Below, piece by piece: positions 61,472 to 64,000 of a stretch of DNA of 64,000 nucleotides (position 1 is its first letter; each line of letters opens with the position of its first letter). The translations under genes were made by a program, and so were the position numbers. The notes beneath the pieces were generated by a model. The model saw only the letters and a program-made list of their open reading frames with translations. It was not told the origin of the DNA and searched no databases. The stretch comes from Paenibacillus dokdonensis (GTDB lineage Bacteria > Bacillota > Bacilli > Paenibacillales > Paenibacillaceae). The stretch covers positions 372,001-436,000 of the forward strand of contig NZ_STGQ01000003.1 in NCBI RefSeq assembly GCF_004916975.1, written 5' to 3'.

Positions 61472-62191
61472 TTATTGTAAAATCTGAACAATGCCTTTCT
61501 CAAGGCCTTCGGCAATTTTCTCCTGATAGCTTGCCTGGTTCAGCTTCAAATCCTCCTGTGGATTGGACAAAAACCCCACTTCCGCCAGCACCACCGGAAC
61601 CTTGGACCAATTAAATCCGGTCAGGTCCTTGCGTTCGACAATCCCGCGGTTTTTCATCCCCGCCGTGCCAACCAGTGCCTTTTGGATAACCTCACCGTAT
61701 TTCCTGCTGGTTGCGGCGATCGGCTTGGCATACCCGACAGACGCCGGCACCAGCATCGTTGATCCATGAACCTCCTGGTTCGTTACCGAGTCCGCATGAA
61801 TACGGATGACCAGATCCGCATGGTGACTGTTGCCGATTTCCGCCCGTTCCCGGTTGCCGGGATTCTCGGAATCTTTGGTTTTCGTCATCACGACAGTGAT
61901 TCCCTGGCTCTCCAGCCTTTTCTTCAGCTTCAATGCGATCGCCATATTAATCTTGTATTCAGGGGTTTTGTTGCGGACACCCACAGCACCGCCCGGGTCC
62001 TTGATTTTCATCGTCTTGCTGCCTGGAGATACACTCTCCTTACCTTTGTTGCCTTTCTCAGAATGACCTGGATCAATGACGACAACATTCCCTTTCAAAG
62101 CAGACTTATCCGTGGAAGCCGCGCTCGCAGCCATAGGAACCGATGTTACCATGAGCACCAGCATAAGCAAGTATGCCAACCATTTTTTCAT
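61472..62191 (-). CDS. N-acetylmuramoyl-L-alanine amidase (Amidase_3)
   Basis: 239 residues. Signal peptide ends near MAASAAS. Amidase_3 motifs: first Zn His in VVIDPGHSEKGNKG, Glu in KTPEYKINMAIALKLKKRL, second Zn His in LVIRIHADS, and catalytic Glu in VVLAEVGFLSNPQED. It cleaves the bond between MurNAc and L-Ala in peptidoglycan. It has no cell-wall-binding repeats, resembling CwlC/CwlD-like short forms. The ATG at 62191 lies 9 nt after AAGGGTG; a GTG at 62203 is the alternative. Confidence 0.9.
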   Translation of the reverse strand: MKKWLAYLLMLVLMVTSVPMAASAASTDKSALKGNVVVIDPGHSEKGNKGKESVSPGSKTMKIKDPGGAVGVRNKTPEYKINMAIALKLKKRLESQGITVVMTKTKDSENPGNRERAEIGNSHHADLVIRIHADSVTNQEVHGSTMLVPASVGYAKPIAATSRKYGEVIQKALVGTAGMKNRGIVERKDLTGFNWSKVPVVLAEVGFLSNPQEDLKLNQASYQEKIAEGLEKGIVQILQ

Positions 62192-62248
62192 TTTTTTTAT
62201 CACCCTTTTATTCTGAATGAACCTACCCGAGGCCGATTTACGCGCGCC

Positions 62249-63745
62249 TTACGTATTAGCCGGTTTCTTTTTTGCTTCCCATGCTTTGATCAGACGATAG
62301 TTGGAAATTTCCACGTCATTCAGCACGCTGTCGCTGCCATCATAGCCCGGATTGGCCGTATACCAGCTCTTGCTTTCAAAATACTGGGCAAACTGCTTTC
62401 TCTTAAACGAATACCCATGTCTGGCAAAAATCTCATTTCTGGCAATCGCCAGCTCGCCCAGCGACAAATTCCGAAGATCATCATCGGTCAAATATCTGCT
62501 CGCACTGTCCGCGAAAAGGAAACTATCATCACCAGCGTATGAATAATCCCGGTAGATATTATAATCAATCGCATAATCCGGAAGATAAGAGACCATGCCT
62601 TCTCCCATATACTGTTCATTATGAATGCTCAGCTTGAGATCATGAAAGCTTTGGTCCGTTGCCGGATCGCTCATGCGCACGGACAGCTTGAACTGTTCTT
62701 CCTGCTGCGTATAGATAGACTGATAGGCTTTGAACAGCTCGCTTATACTGTCGATGCGTATGAATTTGCCTCTTGTATCCTCACAAATACGGATCAATGG
62801 ATTCAAGTCCGCTTCGTTGCCCAGGGCCACGATGTAAATAGGAATGCCCAGCTTCTTCGATAATTCCGTAATTTCCTCTGGCGAGGTATAACTGCTGTTA
62901 TCCATGCCGTCCGTGAAGGCAATGATCATTTTGGCGCCTTCCTGTTTGCTGGTGCGGATCAGAGCCGTGCTGAGCGCGTCATAAATAGCCGTCTGGTTAT
63001 CCACCTGAAGCCCGCGTATGGCATTTTTCAGCAGCTGCTTATCGCTGGTAAAATCCTGATCCACAAAAATATTCGTATCAAAAGAGATGAGTCCTACCCG
63101 GCTCCGTTCATTGACCGGAATATGATCCAAAAAGTCGGTTGCCGCCTCTTGCGTACGCTCGATGTTCTCACCCTCCATACTGCCGCTGACATCAATCAGC
63201 AGATTCATGGAGAAGGGTTCGCTGCCGCCGCTCATATAACGAAGCGAGCTGTTCTGCAGGGAAACCGGCTTGCCGTTATCCGTTATGGATAGGCCTTTGT
63301 TTTCCAGCTTCGTGATCTTGCTGCCTTTTTCATCTGTCGCGGAAAGATAAAGATCCAGGAGCGGGTAACGGGATGTGTCGACCTGATTGATCCGAAGCTG
63401 CACTTTTTGAGCCGGAACTTCAGGTACCGTCACCGCTTCTGTTCCTGTGTTGGCCACGGTTGTCGTTGTCGCTGCGGCTGCATCTCCCGGCGTCGCAGCA
63501 GGCTGTGCCGCAGCCAACTGATCTTTTACTGGTTCTTGTTTGTCGTTCATTAACAGTAAAATAATAATGATGGCCATACCTAGTATGATGCAAGATCCGG
63601 CACCAATGCCAATGCCGATGCCGATCCACAATCCCCTTTTCTTGGATGGCCCTGATTTTTCAAAAGCCTTAGTCATGGCTGTACCACACACTCCGCAGAA
63701 TTTCACATGGTCAGCCACGTTGGATTTACATTTTGGACATTGCAA
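62249..63745 (-). CDS. Zinc-ribbon, VWA and YARHG domain membrane protein
   Basis: 498 residues. N-terminal zinc ribbon CPKCKSNVADHVKFCGVCG (cytoplasmic), a membrane helix at about 38-66 (rich in I/L/G), a Ala/Thr-rich linker, a beta segment, then a VWA domain (about 170-350) with intact MIDAS DVSGSMEG, and a C-terminal YARHG domain (LSLGELAIARNEIFARHGYSFKRKQFAQYF). The TTG start follows GGAG. The extracellular VWA/YARHG part probably binds a wall component or protein in a metal-dependent manner; no specific role is known. Confidence 0.9.
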   Translation of the reverse strand: MQCPKCKSNVADHVKFCGVCGTAMTKAFEKSGPSKKRGLWIGIGIGIGAGSCIILGMAIIIILLLMNDKQEPVKDQLAAAQPAATPGDAAAATTTTVANTGTEAVTVPEVPAQKVQLRINQVDTSRYPLLDLYLSATDEKGSKITKLENKGLSITDNGKPVSLQNSSLRYMSGGSEPFSMNLLIDVSGSMEGENIERTQEAATDFLDHIPVNERSRVGLISFDTNIFVDQDFTSDKQLLKNAIRGLQVDNQTAIYDALSTALIRTSKQEGAKMIIAFTDGMDNSSYTSPEEITELSKKLGIPIYIVALGNEADLNPLIRICEDTRGKFIRIDSISELFKAYQSIYTQQEEQFKLSVRMSDPATDQSFHDLKLSIHNEQYMGEGMVSYLPDYAIDYNIYRDYSYAGDDSFLFADSASRYLTDDDLRNLSLGELAIARNEIFARHGYSFKRKQFAQYFESKSWYTANPGYDGSDSVLNDVEISNYRLIKAWEAKKKPANT

Positions 63746-63894
63746 CGTTGTTTAGCTCCTTTGGCTCTAATCGATTAAAATGGCTATGTAATTTTGCTTT
63801 TGCTGAATCTATGGCTAAGAATCCCCTACCTCCTGACAATCGATGAATGGATACTTGAATAGGTATACAATACCATATTTTAGGCTATTGGAAT

Positions 63895-63982
63895 GAAAAA
63901 AAGTGCCGGAGAGCAGCAGGCCGGGGCATGAGCGGTTCGACTCATCCGCTGCACTGCTCGGCACGCAGTTCTCCGGCACTCT
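63895..63982 (-). terminator. Long nested-hairpin terminator of a gene beyond the window
   Basis: AGTGCCGGAGA (63902-63912) pairs with TCTCCGGCACT (63970-63980); GAGCAG/CTGCTC and ATGAG/CTCAT pair inside. On the minus strand it is followed by seven Ts. It would end a minus-strand gene to the right. No CDS is seen between 63746 and 64000. Confidence 0.75.
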
Positions 63983-64000
63983 TGCCGGTGTAATCCTTGA

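Noticed and set aside
1..64000. CRISPR arrays, tRNA and rRNA genes, prophage genes
   Set aside because: No spaced repeats, cloverleaf patterns, rRNA motifs or phage structural genes were seen on reading both strands.

Overview
The window reads as a chromosomal segment of a Paenibacillus-like Firmicute. The evidence is about 50% G+C, AGGAGG-type ribosome binding sites, frequent TTG/GTG starts, SLH and cohesin/dockerin surface proteins, YesM/YesN-type two-component regulators next to sugar ABC transporters, and a Gram-positive LexA box. I saw no rRNA, tRNA or CRISPR array.

Left part (1-14.3 kb). A DMT (EamA) transporter cut by the window edge sits behind an FMN riboswitch, so it is probably a riboflavin importer. 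Next come a large secreted dockerin protein and a cohesin-SLH surface anchor in one operon, then a cytoplasmic-looking CpdB-type phosphoesterase. This is divergent from a phosphonate/phosphite ABC operon (SBP, ATPase, two permeases) preceded by an array resembling PhoP boxes. A three-gene minus-strand cassette follows: a lipoprotein, a lipase whose WXG100-like domain lies at the C-terminus, and a small W-x-G helical protein. It resembles the reverse-domain type VII lipase toxin/immunity systems known from Staphylococcus.

Middle (14.4-35.8 kb). Mostly housekeeping and stress genes: speD, hflX (with a long leader holding a small uORF and a terminator just before the gene), a diguanylate cyclase, tatD, a LexA-boxed radical SAM gene of the spore photoproduct lyase family, a PQQ-propeller protein, a hybrid histidine kinase, an oxidoreductase, ypsA, a MarR-controlled drug-efflux operon, dinB-type, greA, an SDR/TetR pair and a VOC protein. 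An intact IS3-family element (1263 bp, 3-bp target duplication) lies inside the loop of a terminator.

Right part (35.8-55.6 kb). A coherent locus for intracellular breakdown of sulfated oligosaccharides: two Cys-type sulfatases, a GH2 beta-galactosidase, a GHL6/beta-galactosidase-trimerisation family hydrolase (possibly a GH151-type fucosidase), a genuine formylglycine-generating enzyme, a two-part CHR transporter, a ROK regulator, a three-gene sugar ABC importer, a YesMN-type two-component system and an AraC regulator. None of the hydrolases has a signal peptide. Sulfated sugars are probably imported whole and desulfated in the cytosol, and the CHR pair may export the released sulfate.

End (55.7-64 kb). 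A TetR/hydrolase operon with a near-perfect operator, a secreted GxGYxYP protein with a structured leader, a viroplasmin-RNase H, a hotdog thioesterase, an N-acetylmuramoyl-L-alanine amidase and a zinc-ribbon/VWA/YARHG membrane protein. The strong long terminator at the right edge belongs to a minus-strand gene beyond the window.
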